The translations under genes were made by a program, and so were the position numbers. From L227-5C sp038209275 (lineage in GTDB: Bacteria; Chloroflexota; Chloroflexia; Chloroheliales; Chloroheliaceae): DNA of 64,000 nt. The stretch lies in contig JBBQXW010000001.1 in assembly GCA_038209275.1 (NCBI GenBank), positions 3,338-67,337 of the forward strand, read 5' to 3'. The notes beneath the pieces are model-generated. The model had not been told where the DNA came from and searched no databases. It saw only the letters and a program-made list of their open reading frames with translations. Shown here piece after piece: positions 18,226 to 28,700 of the stretch (position 1 is its first letter; every line of letters begins with the position of its first letter).

Positions 18226-19569
18226 ATGAAAGTAGCAGTAATCGGCGGTGGACTTTTAGGCCTCAGCCTGGCTTACGAACTGACCCGTCAAGAAGGCTTT
18301 GAAGTGCAGTTATTCGAGCGCTCAACTCAACCAGGTGGCGTAGCTGGCTCAATGGAATTTGCCGGAGCGCAGGTAGACCGATTTTACCACTGCATCCTTA
18401 GCAGCGATAACGATTTGCTGCAACTGATTGACGAAATGGGGCTGACCGACCAATTGCGCTTTACCGAAACCCGGCAGGGCTTTTATCACGTTGGCAAACT
18501 CTACCCCATGACCAGCCCGCTAGAGCTTTTGCGCTTCCCACCCCTGCGTCTGCGCGACCGATTGCGCCTGGCTTATACGGTCGCCCACTGTCGCTTATTT
18601 ATTAAAAACTGGCAACCGCTAGAACGCAAGAGCGTGGAAAAATGGCTGATTGAGTTGGGTGGTAAGCATACTTACGAGCATATCTGGAAACCTTTGCTAA
18701 ATGCCAAATTCGATGGCGGCTTTAGCGATGTTCCGGCAACTTATATCTGGTCACGGATTGTGCGTGTTGCCTCTACCCGCGATAAAAAGGCCGGAAAGGA
18801 AATGAGTGGTCATCTCATTGGTGGCTACCAGGTTTTAGCCGAAGCGCTTACCAAAGCAATTCAGGAACGCGGTGGTTTGGTTCAACTTGGTGCGCCGATT
18901 AACCAGATTGTGCTGGATAACGGTAGCGCCACCGGGCTTAAAATTGGCGACCGCTTTGAGGCTTTTGATGCCGTAATTGCCACTACTCCTTCGTTGGTAC
19001 TCAGCCGTCTTTTGCCCCAGGCCACTGCTGAATATCGCCAATCGCTCGAAAATATTCCTTACCTGGGCATTGTTTGTCTCTTACTGGCGCTGGATCGCTC
19101 GATAGTGCCTTACTACACCCTGAATATAACAGACACCACCATCCCCTTCACCGGGCTAATCGAAACTACGAACTTGATTAATCCTGAGCATGTCGGCGGG
19201 AACCATCTGGTCTATTTGCCAAAATACGTGCTGCCTTCCAATCCGCTTGCTAAAATGCCGGATGAACAGGTACAGGAAGCTTTCTTGAACGACCTTCAAA
19301 AAATGTTCCCGGACTTTGACCGTAAATGGATTCGGGAGGCGCGGGTAATGCGCGAACGCTTTGTCGAGCCACTGCACAGTATTCATCAAACCTGGCAACC
19401 ACCTCAGTTCAAAACTCCTTTTAGTCGGCTCTACCTGGCTAATACCGCTCAAATTTGGCCGGAGCTAACCAATGGACAATCCGTTACAACTTATGGTCGC
19501 CAGATGGCGCGCCAAATAAACCAGGAGTTTAACACTATCCAGCCCAAAAGTTATGCCTTGAAAGCCTGA
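18226..19569 (+). CDS. FAD-dependent amine-oxidase/protoporphyrinogen-oxidase-like oxidoreductase
   Basis: 447 residues. The N-terminus has the dinucleotide-binding motif VIGGGLLGLSLAYEL, then LFERSTQPGGVAGS, typical of the NAD(P)-binding_8/amino-oxidase superfamily. DRFYHCIL and the C-terminal LYLANTAQIWPE region are seen in flavoproteins often found in surface-glycan clusters and loosely related to UDP-galactopyranose mutase. It has a strong AAAGGAG just before the start and follows the small transporter by 15 nt, so it is in the same operon. The substrate is unknown; a sugar or polyprenyl derivative would fit the context. Confidence 0.75.
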   Translation: MKVAVIGGGLLGLSLAYELTRQEGFEVQLFERSTQPGGVAGSMEFAGAQVDRFYHCILSSDNDLLQLIDEMGLTDQLRFTETRQGFYHVGKLYPMTSPLELLRFPPLRLRDRLRLAYTVAHCRLFIKNWQPLERKSVEKWLIELGGKHTYEHIWKPLLNAKFDGGFSDVPATYIWSRIVRVASTRDKKAGKEMSGHLIGGYQVLAEALTKAIQERGGLVQLGAPINQIVLDNGSATGLKIGDRFEAFDAVIATTPSLVLSRLLPQATAEYRQSLENIPYLGIVCLLLALDRSIVPYYTLNITDTTIPFTGLIETTNLINPEHVGGNHLVYLPKYVLPSNPLAKMPDEQVQEAFLNDLQKMFPDFDRKWIREARVMRERFVEPLHSIHQTWQPPQFKTPFSRLYLANTAQIWPELTNGQSVTTYGRQMARQINQEFNTIQPKSYALKA

Positions 19570-19904
19570 TTTTAGAGTTTTGAGCGCTATAAGGTCAGCA
19601 GAAGGTGTACTATAGTACTCATTTTTGCAGTACCATTTTGCTCTTGTTTAATTTCAATTAAAAGCTAAAATGTAAGTAGTTAAAATGTGTAACTACTAAT
19701 TACATATTTCCAACTGCTTGCTTGCATTTTGGTTAAAGCTATCGTTTTAAATACTATATCTCTATTTTACAAGCTGTTAGCTGAAATTAAACTCGGTAAG
19801 TTCTGCTGTCGCCAGTCCTTCAGATAGTGGCCTGGTTTGGTGCGCCTGGTTTAGCCCTCATAGCCAGGTAAGCAGCAGAATGAACTCGAAAGGAAGAGTT
19901 CTTG
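19570..19904. other. AT-rich intergenic region with an 8-bp dyad
   Basis: About 330 bp with no credible gene. It contains an inverted repeat AGTAGTTA (19675-19682) / TAACTACT (19690-19697) with a 7-nt loop, inside a wider interrupted dyad TGTAA/TTACA. This may be an operator or weak attenuator ahead of the secreted protein gene. No clear sigma-70 pair is recognisable. Confidence 0.4.
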
Positions 19905-21047
19905 ATGAGAAAGAAGAAATATATTTTAGTAGCACTGGCAGTTTGTGTTGGTCTTAGCCTGGCTGTAACCCTGGCTGGTGCAGCCCAGAATCTTGCGCCA
20001 ATAAATTTGAGCGCCAACGATACCGTTACCATTACTTGTAAGGGTGGCAAGCTACAGACTACTGGCGCAAATACTGCCAATGCTGTGCTAAAGTGTCTGG
20101 TAGGTGCTACCCCAACGCCCACACCTGCCAGTACTGCCACTCCAACGCCCGCACCAACGGTTGCGCCGCCGCCGTCTTCCGACAAAGGCATTTGTGGTGA
20201 ACTAATAAACGAGTGGCATCCTCCTGTGATAACTGGCTCGGATGGTAAATCCTGCGCGACCGGCCACGACCATGGCGATGCGCCGCCCGACTGGATCAAG
20301 GCGGCGGGTTACAACTCTCAATTCATCGGCCTTTTTAACACTTCCGCCCAGGAAAACGTCGCCAAGCATAGCGCGATGAAAGGCTTTAGCACTAACTTTA
20401 ATGGAGTTGAGGTTTACTTCCGTGTCCATGCCGCTTCTAACCCGTTAGATCGTTCGGCCCGCTATCATTCCTATGAAGTCTGGGCGCGTGACCCCAGTGG
20501 AGGCGTATCGCACTGGCAAGGCTGGTATAATACCGGCGACCCGATACAAGACCGCTTCCCGCGTCGGCAAGGAGTTGAGATTAACACCCGCCCAGTGATG
20601 CTGGTAGTAGATCAGACTTCCTGGGATCAGGGTATCCGCTGCGAACAGTGGTACGCTAATACGGCGATATGGTCGTGGGATTTTGGCTGGACTATCTGCA
20701 ACTCTACCACCCTGTATGTAAAGGGCGAACACCTTGACCCCGCTAATCAGGCGCGCTGGCTTCTCGCCCCGGATGCGACCAAAGGTGGTACCCGGCGGTT
20801 GGAAGCAGCCTGGTACAATAATACCACCCGACCACATCCTACTGGCAAGTTTGTAGCTACCCAGTTTGGCGACATTGTTTCGGGAACGACTGATGCTCGC
20901 TGTACCGGAACTACCGTTAAATTCGGGGTTGCTTACCCGAACGTTTGTCTAGAACAGTATATCGCGCCCACAATGGCCCAGGTAGCCTTCCCCAACAATG
21001 CTGTTCAAAAGAACTTTGATACAACCGGGGTGAAAATACCCAATTAA
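19905..21047 (+). CDS. Secreted cysteine-rich protein of unknown function with Thr-Pro linker
   Basis: About 380 residues from the ATG at 19905 (AGGAAG at 19891-19896 upstream; the TTG at 19902 is less likely). A signal peptide ends near LAGAAQ. A short N-terminal region is joined by a linker rich in Thr, Pro and Ala (about residues 69-90) to a domain of roughly 290 residues. The mature protein has eight Cys, enough for four disulfides. The domain opens with GICGELINEWHPP and CATGHDHGDAPPDW, a His/Asp-rich patch that could bind metal, and is rich in Trp and Tyr. I do not recognise the family. It has its own intergenic regions and a strong terminator-like stem downstream, so it is probably a single-gene unit. 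Confidence 0.8.
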   Translation: MRKKKYILVALAVCVGLSLAVTLAGAAQNLAPINLSANDTVTITCKGGKLQTTGANTANAVLKCLVGATPTPTPASTATPTPAPTVAPPPSSDKGICGELINEWHPPVITGSDGKSCATGHDHGDAPPDWIKAAGYNSQFIGLFNTSAQENVAKHSAMKGFSTNFNGVEVYFRVHAASNPLDRSARYHSYEVWARDPSGGVSHWQGWYNTGDPIQDRFPRRQGVEINTRPVMLVVDQTSWDQGIRCEQWYANTAIWSWDFGWTICNSTTLYVKGEHLDPANQARWLLAPDATKGGTRRLEAAWYNNTTRPHPTGKFVATQFGDIVSGTTDARCTGTTVKFGVAYPNVCLEQYIAPTMAQVAFPNNAVQKNFDTTGVKIPN

Positions 21048-21071
21048 GAAATTTGCCATTCAGTGCTTTAT

Positions 21072-21127
21072 AAGTGCAAACAAGCAAGGCCAGGAGTGAA
21101 ACTTCCTGGCCTTGCTTGTTTGCACTT
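21072..21127 (+). terminator. Long perfect stem-loop after the secreted protein gene
   Basis: Arms 21072-21095 and 21104-21127 are perfectly complementary over 24 bp with an 8-nt loop, starting 24 nt after the TAA of the secreted protein. No long T run follows, so termination may be bidirectional or the stem may protect the 3' end. Confidence 0.65.
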
Positions 21128-21231
21128 GTAAAATTTGATTCATCTAATTAACCCCAAATTACATTACATTTTAATAGCAACCTGAAATAATTGTCATCAA
21201 GCGAAGCTAACATTTATGAGCAAGGTAAAAG

Positions 21232-22734
21232 ATGAATCAAACTCGGTTTTTTTCGCCAGCTATTTTTCGTTGGAAACGCAAGGCGCTAATGCTGCTAGTT
21301 TTAGCCGCCTTAGCCATTATGGAAATCATCATAGGTTCGGGAATAGTAATCAGTCGGCCCTATCTCCTGGCCCTACCGTTTTTGCCATTTGTGGTTATAG
21401 GCATTTTGTTACTTTCGGCGCGGCTCGAATACGGCGTTGTAGCGGTGCTGTTTTGCATGGTGGGTGTAAAATTAGGCATCTCTACTGGTACAGCTTCAAA
21501 AATACCAATTAGCCTGGCACTGGCTGGCTGCTGGCTGGCTCTGCTCCTGGTAAAAATGGCGCTGGAACGCAATATCCGCTTTGTACGCAGCGGCATTAAT
21601 TTACCTGCGCTGATGTTTTTGGTAGTGGTAATCGTTTCTACCTTTTGGGCGCGCTTTCTGCTCGACCCGCAAGTTATTATTGATGGAAAATTCTTAAATG
21701 TACAGGTCGGAACAATTGGTGTAACCCTTATATCGGTAATGTTAACGGTATTGTGCGCCAACCTGGTACGCCAACCTGGAATCGTAAAGCTGTGCTACCG
21801 CATAATTTTGGCTGCCAGCCTTTTCTACTTGCCTTTTTACCTCTACGAAAATATTCTGTTAGGCGGTAACATCGGCAAACTTAACGGGGCCAGCTCAGAA
21901 GAAGTTAGCCTGCAAACCCTTTCACGGTTGGTCAATGCTGGGGGCCTGTTCCCAATGTGGTTTTGCGCCCTGACGCTGGGGCTACTGTTAAAGGCCCGCG
22001 ACCTGGGTAAGTGGGAGCGCGTCTTTATGATAATAGCTTTGCTAGGCTGGCTATTCCGCCTGTTCGTAGTTACGCTGGTGCGTATTTCAGGCTGGTTGCC
22101 TGCGCTGGTGGCAATCTTGATATTACTTTTTCTCTATTCGCGTAAATGGTTCTTCATCATTATGACAACGGCTATAATCCTGGGCGCACTCAATTACCAG
22201 CTAATCTACAAAGCGACGGTGGGCGAAAAAGAGAAAGAGGGTACGCTCTCCGGCGAAACCAGCCGTACCAGCTTGCTCCAACAGGCTTTACAAGTAGCCC
22301 AAGATCATCCTGTGCTTGGAACTGGCCCGGCGGGTTACGCCAATTATTACCTGACCTATTTTCGTGACCTGGCCCTTTCCACACACAATAATTATCTGGA
22401 TATGTTATTGCAATATGGGCTGGTAGGCTTGGGAATGTTTGGCTGGCTTTGCTTTGCCCTTATCAAAGAATTATGGAAATCGGTACGGCTGCAAACACCT
22501 GGTTCTTTCGAGTACGGCTTTACGCTTGGTGCCTTTGCCGGAGCGTGTGGTATGATTCCCGGTATGTGGTTGGGCGATTGGGTCATCCCTTTTGCTTACA
22601 ACCAGACTATTGCCGGATTCAACTACACTGGCTATAACTGGCTTTTCTCTGGTTTGGCACTGGCGCTGGGCTATATAGCCAGAGAACGCCAAAAAATTGA
22701 ACCAGTCGCCCCTGCCTCAACTGAGGCGGTGTAA
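21232..22734 (+). CDS. O-antigen ligase/polymerase (Wzy-like) membrane protein
   Basis: 500 residues, about 11 hydrophobic segments. The Wzy_C region contains SRTSLLQQALQVAQDHPVLG, GTGPAGYANYY and STHNNYLDMLLQYGLVGLGMF, where the HN and LLQYG-L motifs match the O-antigen ligase/polymerase superfamily. The N-terminal third is a ladder of short helices. It probably polymerises the repeat units flipped by the Wzx protein at 30274. It is convergent with the next gene: the two coding regions overlap by 18 nt at their 3' ends. Confidence 0.85.
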   Translation: MNQTRFFSPAIFRWKRKALMLLVLAALAIMEIIIGSGIVISRPYLLALPFLPFVVIGILLLSARLEYGVVAVLFCMVGVKLGISTGTASKIPISLALAGCWLALLLVKMALERNIRFVRSGINLPALMFLVVVIVSTFWARFLLDPQVIIDGKFLNVQVGTIGVTLISVMLTVLCANLVRQPGIVKLCYRIILAASLFYLPFYLYENILLGGNIGKLNGASSEEVSLQTLSRLVNAGGLFPMWFCALTLGLLLKARDLGKWERVFMIIALLGWLFRLFVVTLVRISGWLPALVAILILLFLYSRKWFFIIMTTAIILGALNYQLIYKATVGEKEKEGTLSGETSRTSLLQQALQVAQDHPVLGTGPAGYANYYLTYFRDLALSTHNNYLDMLLQYGLVGLGMFGWLCFALIKELWKSVRLQTPGSFEYGFTLGAFAGACGMIPGMWLGDWVIPFAYNQTIAGFNYTGYNWLFSGLALALGYIARERQKIEPVAPASTEAV

Positions 22735-23925
22735 TATTCTATCAAGCTGAAGCGCAATTATATCCCAATTAAAATTGCGCTCTACCAGGCTACGGGCATT
22801 TTTGGTCAGGCGGGCCGCCAACTCTGGATCACGTTGCAGCCGCAAAATTGCCTGGACAAACTCGCTGGGGGTATTGGCGATTAGAAGATGTTCCTCCGAC
22901 TGCGCCTCTAAACCTTCCGCCCCTTTCGTGGTAGCGACTACCGGCGTACCCAGGGCAAATGCTTCCAGAATTTTGAGCCGGGTGCCGCCGCCCCGCAACA
23001 AAGGAGCAATACATACTTTGCTCTGGGCTACCAACGTCGCCAGGTCAGCCACATACCCTGTGAACAAGATATTTTGGTGATTTCCCTGTGTCAATTGTGC
23101 CAGGGCTACCCCTTCGGTATGCCCGGTTATTAATAATTTTAACGCAGGGTCGGTTTGCCGCAAAAGCGGAAAGATTTCCGTCAGAAAGTAGTGCATCGCC
23201 TCATAGTTCAGGTTAAAGGTAAGTGCGCCATTAAAAATAAGCTGATTAGACCGTTCCTCGGCACAATAAGGCCGAAATTGATAAGTCGCTAAATCTGCCC
23301 CATTGGGCAACACCTGAAGCAGTGTTTGAGTTTGACCCACTATTGATTGCACCAGCGCCCTTTCGCGTTCGGAAACTACTGTAATTGCCTGGTAATGCCG
23401 GGCCAGATGGCGAATATAGGTTTTCAGCTTAAACCAGGTTAAGCCATAACGAAGGCGATTTTTAGTCTTTTGAGCTTGCCTAAACTGTTCATACAAAGTG
23501 CTTGTTTCTAATTCTTCCAGTAGCGCCGGAATACTATATTTTTTAGTCCTCAGTCCATAAGCTGCCATGTCAATTTCATTAGCTATTACTACTTGAATTG
23601 TGCCAGAAACTAGGGCTATTTCTACCCGCCGGGCCATTTCGGTCTGAAAAGTAGCTATTACTGAGCGTGGTCGTAGCGCAAAAAAAGCCGCTTTAGCCTG
23701 CCAGCTACTGGGCTGAAAAGGCTTGTATGGGACACATTCCACCTCAACACAAAATTGCTTTAAGTGTTCTATGGCAGTGTGTAGATTTTCTCCCGGCCCG
23801 TAAAACGTAATCAGGTGAAGTGTATGGCCTTGCCCTGCCAAACGCTTAATCAGATTATAATTTCGTAGTTTACTGCCATTGCTGGCGGGATACGGCATCC
23901 AACGCGATAAATAAAGTAACTTCAT
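22717..23925 (-). CDS. Family 4 glycosyltransferase
   Basis: 402 residues with a two-domain GT-B layout. The N-terminus MKLLYLSRWMPYPASNGSKLRNYNLIKRLAGQGH is of the type used by exopolysaccharide GT4 enzymes. The C-terminal nucleotide-binding half has NGADLATYQF, APLLRGGGTRLKILEAFALGTPVVATTKGAEGL and a closing ERNFNWD. The 3' end overlaps the convergent Wzy-like gene by 18 nt. It lies 13 nt downstream of the GT-C gene at 23939, so they are probably one two-gene operon. Donor and acceptor sugars are not predictable. Confidence 0.87.
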   Translation of the reverse strand: MKLLYLSRWMPYPASNGSKLRNYNLIKRLAGQGHTLHLITFYGPGENLHTAIEHLKQFCVEVECVPYKPFQPSSWQAKAAFFALRPRSVIATFQTEMARRVEIALVSGTIQVVIANEIDMAAYGLRTKKYSIPALLEELETSTLYEQFRQAQKTKNRLRYGLTWFKLKTYIRHLARHYQAITVVSERERALVQSIVGQTQTLLQVLPNGADLATYQFRPYCAEERSNQLIFNGALTFNLNYEAMHYFLTEIFPLLRQTDPALKLLITGHTEGVALAQLTQGNHQNILFTGYVADLATLVAQSKVCIAPLLRGGGTRLKILEAFALGTPVVATTKGAEGLEAQSEEHLLIANTPSEFVQAILRLQRDPELAARLTKNARSLVERNFNWDIIALQLDRILHRLS

Positions 23926-23938
23926 TTTTCCGATTTAC

Positions 23939-25510
23939 CTATTTTATTCTGCGGTACAAATTGTAACTGCCAAAGCTCTGGATAAGCTGGTAGCGGTCTA
24001 TCAACAATTGGGCCGGATAAAGCTCATTCCACTGAGCAAATGCACCACTTATCAAATAATCCGGGTTCAGTTTTTCTGGCTGATATAATTCGGCAACCGT
24101 TGGGCCGGTAGCATTGAGCCACTTGCGGCGAACCGCTTTGTCGAGCAGTTCGGGCGGTGGGTAGTGATAGCGGTGGTTGGTTAGAAAACCCAATTCAGAC
24201 TCCCAGGTTTCAACTAATGCGCTATGGCTCACATTTTGATTCAGATACCTGGCTAATTGGGCCGCTTCATCGTGTACCGTCAAAATTTCAAAGGCTGGTC
24301 GGCTCAGCCCCCAACCCACCACCAGTACTGTCGCCAGCACTATTCCAATCGAAAATTGCCGCCGTCTCGCGGGTTGCTTAAAAACCGCCGCCAGAATGTC
24401 AGGACTGTCATGTACTAAACGTGCCAGAAAAAGCGGGCAAAGCGCCAGCATCGGAAAGGCGTAGCGAGGCCAGCCCACCGAGGCAAAGACAAACCAACCC
24501 AGCCAGACCATACAAAAACTCAAGGGTAGCAGCAGGCCAAAATGGGCGGCTTTATTTTGGCGGGTTAGCCACAAGCCATAAAACAGGCTCAGTATCGGTA
24601 AACCAAAAAAGTTTTCCGGCCCAAACAGCACTTTTAGCGCCCCCAACATGCGGCTAGGCGAAAAGACAAAGGCACTACCGCCCGAAGCTGTCCGAAGCAA
24701 AGCTAAATTAGAGCTAAAATCGCCACCGCCCAGGAAAAGTAATATGATAAAATACCAGCCCGTCAGCCCGCCAATCGTCATACCCAATGGCAAGCAAAAC
24801 ATCTGCCAGGTCCACTCGGCTCGGCGGTAATAAAAGCGGTTGGCAACCCAGGCTACAACTAGCGCGGGCGGCAATAGCAAACCGTAATTACTTTTGGTTA
24901 TCGCCGCCAGCGCCCATAAAGTACCCGCCAACGCAATCCATTTCCAACCCGGTTTAGGTTGCTGTCCGGCTTTCCACCAGGCCAGTAAGCCCGCCAGGAA
25001 AAAGCTCAAGGCTGGTATTTCTCCCAGCCCTTGCCGCCCTAACGTCGTAAAATCAATCCCCGGCACCGCACATAACAACAAAATTGCTAAAAAGCCTGCT
25101 TGTTTTGACCCTCCCAACCGTGTACTCCACAGCCAGTAAATCCCCAGCGCCAGCACCAAATAAGCTACTACTACTATTCGTCCCTGTACCAGCCCGACCC
25201 CGAATAATTTAAAGCTTAAGGCTATCGGCAGTAACACAGTTGGCCCAACTCCGATAGTTGGCCCAAAATAGCGGAAACCGTCAGCGCTCCAGACCGCATA
25301 TTGCCCGTATTGCACCAGCGTTTTGGAAACCCGTAAATGCTCACCTTCGTCGAACCAGGGCGCGGGATTGTAATTTAGATTATAGAGGGCTAACCATCCA
25401 AACCCGACCAGACCGATTATTAACATTAAACTTTGTCGCCAGCTACTTAGTAGCGCACCCATCCAGCGCATTTTGGTTTCTGATACTACTCTTTGCTGCT
25501 CAACCGCCAT
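23939..25510 (-). CDS. GT-C membrane glycosyltransferase (PMT/ArnT/GT39-like)
   Basis: 523 residues, 11-12 hydrophobic segments. The loop after the first helix is APWFDEGEHLRVSKTL, with the DE motif of polyprenyl-phosphate-sugar transferases. GVGPTVLLPIALSFKLFG, SVGWPRYAF and WESELG...HYPPP recur in the paralogue at 16311, so the two came from duplication. The extracytoplasmic C-terminus is about 100 residues. It forms a divergent pair with the 1121-residue membrane protein upstream. Likely adds a sugar from Und-P on the outer face; a polyprenyl-phosphate donor is expected from the family. Confidence 0.84.
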   Translation of the reverse strand: MAVEQQRVVSETKMRWMGALLSSWRQSLMLIIGLVGFGWLALYNLNYNPAPWFDEGEHLRVSKTLVQYGQYAVWSADGFRYFGPTIGVGPTVLLPIALSFKLFGVGLVQGRIVVVAYLVLALGIYWLWSTRLGGSKQAGFLAILLLCAVPGIDFTTLGRQGLGEIPALSFFLAGLLAWWKAGQQPKPGWKWIALAGTLWALAAITKSNYGLLLPPALVVAWVANRFYYRRAEWTWQMFCLPLGMTIGGLTGWYFIILLFLGGGDFSSNLALLRTASGGSAFVFSPSRMLGALKVLFGPENFFGLPILSLFYGLWLTRQNKAAHFGLLLPLSFCMVWLGWFVFASVGWPRYAFPMLALCPLFLARLVHDSPDILAAVFKQPARRRQFSIGIVLATVLVVGWGLSRPAFEILTVHDEAAQLARYLNQNVSHSALVETWESELGFLTNHRYHYPPPELLDKAVRRKWLNATGPTVAELYQPEKLNPDYLISGAFAQWNELYPAQLLIDRYQLIQSFGSYNLYRRIK

Positions 25511-25778
25511 TAGTTTTACCCTTTAAATGGAGTTTTAAAATTTGTGTCCTTGTGCTAAATGCTTAGTGGATTTTAACGTAACTTTCCTAAGAAGCAGGTG
25601 AAAAGACCCAGGTGCTATATGACAAGATTTTAATTAGAGCCAGGCAACCTTTTTATATCTCTTTCATTACACCAGCCTACAATGCTTTTATAAGCTGACA
25701 AAGGTTTTGGCTTGGCGTTATAAATTTTTCGGGTTTTAATCTAGTTCATGTATTATGTAAAGTTAAATCAGGAGCAGA

Positions 25779-28700
25779 ATGCAAACCGTAGCTACAGGTC
25801 TTCAGTCTGAGTCTTCTCAATCATCTAATTCGTTCCAAAGCCAATCTTTCGGGGCGGCAGGAGCATCACGCCAGCCTACACGTCGCGCTTTGATTTTTTT
25901 GTTCCTGACTTTACTGGCTATATATGCTTATGCCACCCCACGCTGGAACGATTGGAATCAAAATTCCCGCCTCAGTCTGGTACGTGCCATAGTCGAACAA
26001 GGTACACTTCGGGTTGATACTTACCAGAGCAGTACAGGAGACTATGCTTACTATCAAGGTCACTATTATTCCGATAAACCGCCTGGCCCGGCGCTTGCCG
26101 GAGTGCTGCCTTATGCTGCCCTCAAAGCCGCTCTTTCTAGCCCGCCATTAGCATCGCTAATTACTCAGATCAGCCAATCACCTTCATTCAACGCTACCTT
26201 CACCGAAGGAACTAACTACGGGCAGAGCGACAGCACACCGCGAGATAAGCTTATTGGGGCAATGGGGCGTATTCTGATGACTGTGGTGGTCATTTGTATT
26301 CCAACCGCCTTTATGCTTTGCCTTTTTTGGAAATGGTGTTGCCAGATTACCGGGCGCTACTGGTTGAGCCTGAGTCTGACACTGGCGCTGGCCTTCGGCA
26401 CCACCCTGTTTACCTATAGCACACTTTTCTATAATCATGCATTGAGCGCGACCTTGCTCTTTATTAGCTTCTATTTGCTGCACCGCCTTAAACCAGCCAA
26501 AGGCCCGAAAAGCTGGCTGGCGGTGTGCGGTTTTCTGCTTGGCTTTAGCCTTATCTCGCAATACGAAAGCGCCCTGATTGCCTTACTGCTCGGTCTCTAT
26601 GCCCTCGCTACTGTCAGCCGGACATACTGGTGGCATCGTATCTTGTGGCTTGGTGTGGGGGCGTTGCCCGCTTTACTAGCACTGGTAGTTTATGATTTAC
26701 TGGCCTTTGGGACACCCTTGCCAATCGGCTACCAGTATTCTACCCTCTGGCTCGACAAACATTCTCAAGGCTTTATGAGCCTGACTTACCCGCACGTGGA
26801 AGCGTTGTGGGGTCTCAGTTTTAGTCCTTATCGTGGCCTGTTCTTCTTGTCGCCATTTTTATTACTGGCGCTACCCGGCTTTTATTTTGGGCTGCGGCGC
26901 AAAGATTATCGCTCGGAAGCAGCCCTGGCGCTCTGGTCAGGGGTGGCTTTTTTCCTATTTAATGCCAGTTCGGTAATGTGGTGGGGCGGACATGCCTTTG
27001 GCCCGCGCTATCTTGTAACATGTCTGCCCTTTGTAGCTTTTGGCGTAGCGCTGCTGCTACGCGAAGCAACCATACGGCAGTGGCGCGGGGTTGCGCTCTG
27101 GTTTGGTTTACCCGTACTCCTTTCGGTGGCGCTGGTGCTGCCCGCTTCGTTAGCCGGACGGCAATGGCCTTCTGAAGAATTCAGCAACCCACTGACCGAT
27201 TATCTCTGGCCGCAGCTTCTCTCTGGCAATCTGGCGCTCAATCTCGGTCGGGCGATAGGGCTAAACGGGATTTTTAGCTATTTGCCTTTGATAGCTGGGC
27301 TGGGTCTGTTATATGGACTGATGTTTTTGTGGCCGCGCCGCAAAACTAGCCCGCTAGTTTCCTCAAAGCTGCCCGGTGAAATTCAGCGTTTCCACAGCAC
27401 TGCCCCGGCAGGTAAAATGGAAGTAGTAACCACCGTTCCTGAATCCCCAACCAAAGCTAATACCGCGCATTGGTGGCGGCGGGATTGGTTTTTTGTGGCG
27501 GCGGTTACGGTGGCAATGCTACTTTTCACCAGCTTGCCCTACCTGTTTGGCTACCTGAAGGCAACTCAAACCAAAGTCTTTATAGGCATTATGCTGGATG
27601 TGCCGGACACTACCCAATATTGGGCCTGGATGCGCGAGATGCAGCAAAGCTGGCTGATTGCCAACCCGCTTACGTCCGAGCCAAACGACCCGATTTTCTT
27701 TAATTTGTTATGGGGTATTCTGGCACAAATGCAGCTCGTGACTGGCTGGGAACAAAGCCTGATTTATCAGCTATTTCGGGTCGGATCGATAATTTTCTAT
27801 GGCTGGCTGGTCTGGTGCTTCTGCAAATTCTTATTCGCCCGTCCGTTGGCGCAGCGTACCGCCTTTTTGTTGATAATGTTTGGAAGCGGCTGGGGCTGGA
27901 TTTCGATTCTGATCAAGCAATTTACTGGCACGCTTGCCAACCCGCTTACCGTTTTTCTAGCCGAACCAAATAGTTTTCAATCGGCCCTGGCTTTTCCTCA
28001 TCTAATTTTCTCGGTAGGGTTGATTCTGGCTATCTTCTTGTTGGCCTTCCGTGCCGCCGAAAGCGGTCAGTTAAAGTGGGCCTGGGCTGCTGCCGCTATC
28101 GCGTTAGTACTGGGACTGGAACATGCCTATGATTTGCTGATTATTTATAGCGTTTTGGGCTGCTACTGGCTGCTAAAAATGGCCCGGCTACGGCGCTTTG
28201 ATTTAAGCTGGTTCAAAATTTTGCTCATAATCGGGCTGGTATCGCTTCCGCCGCCGCTCTATTTTGTCTATCTGACTACCGTCACGCCTACCTGGAAAGG
28301 GGTGCTGGCGCAGTATGGCAATGCCGGAGTTTTTACGCCCGACCCCTTCAATCTGCTAATTCTTATGGGGCCATTATTATTGCTGGCTATAGTGGGCTTG
28401 TGGACTACTTTCCGCCCTATCCAATTGACCAAACCTCAATCAGAGAATAGTCGCACCCCCGACCCCCGACAGGAACGCTTGCTCTTATTGGCAGTCTGGT
28501 TTGTAGTCGGCTTCTTCCTGATTTATATTCCAACCAATTTTCAGATAAAGATGTTTAGTGGCTGGCAAATTTCTATCTTTGGAATGGCAGTTGTCGCTAT
28601 CTTTGGGCCAGTGCCGTCGTGGATCGGCAAACTAAAGTTGCCAAAAATCAAACTATTCAAAATACAAACCGAATTAGTGCTTTGTCTGCTGCTGCTTTTG

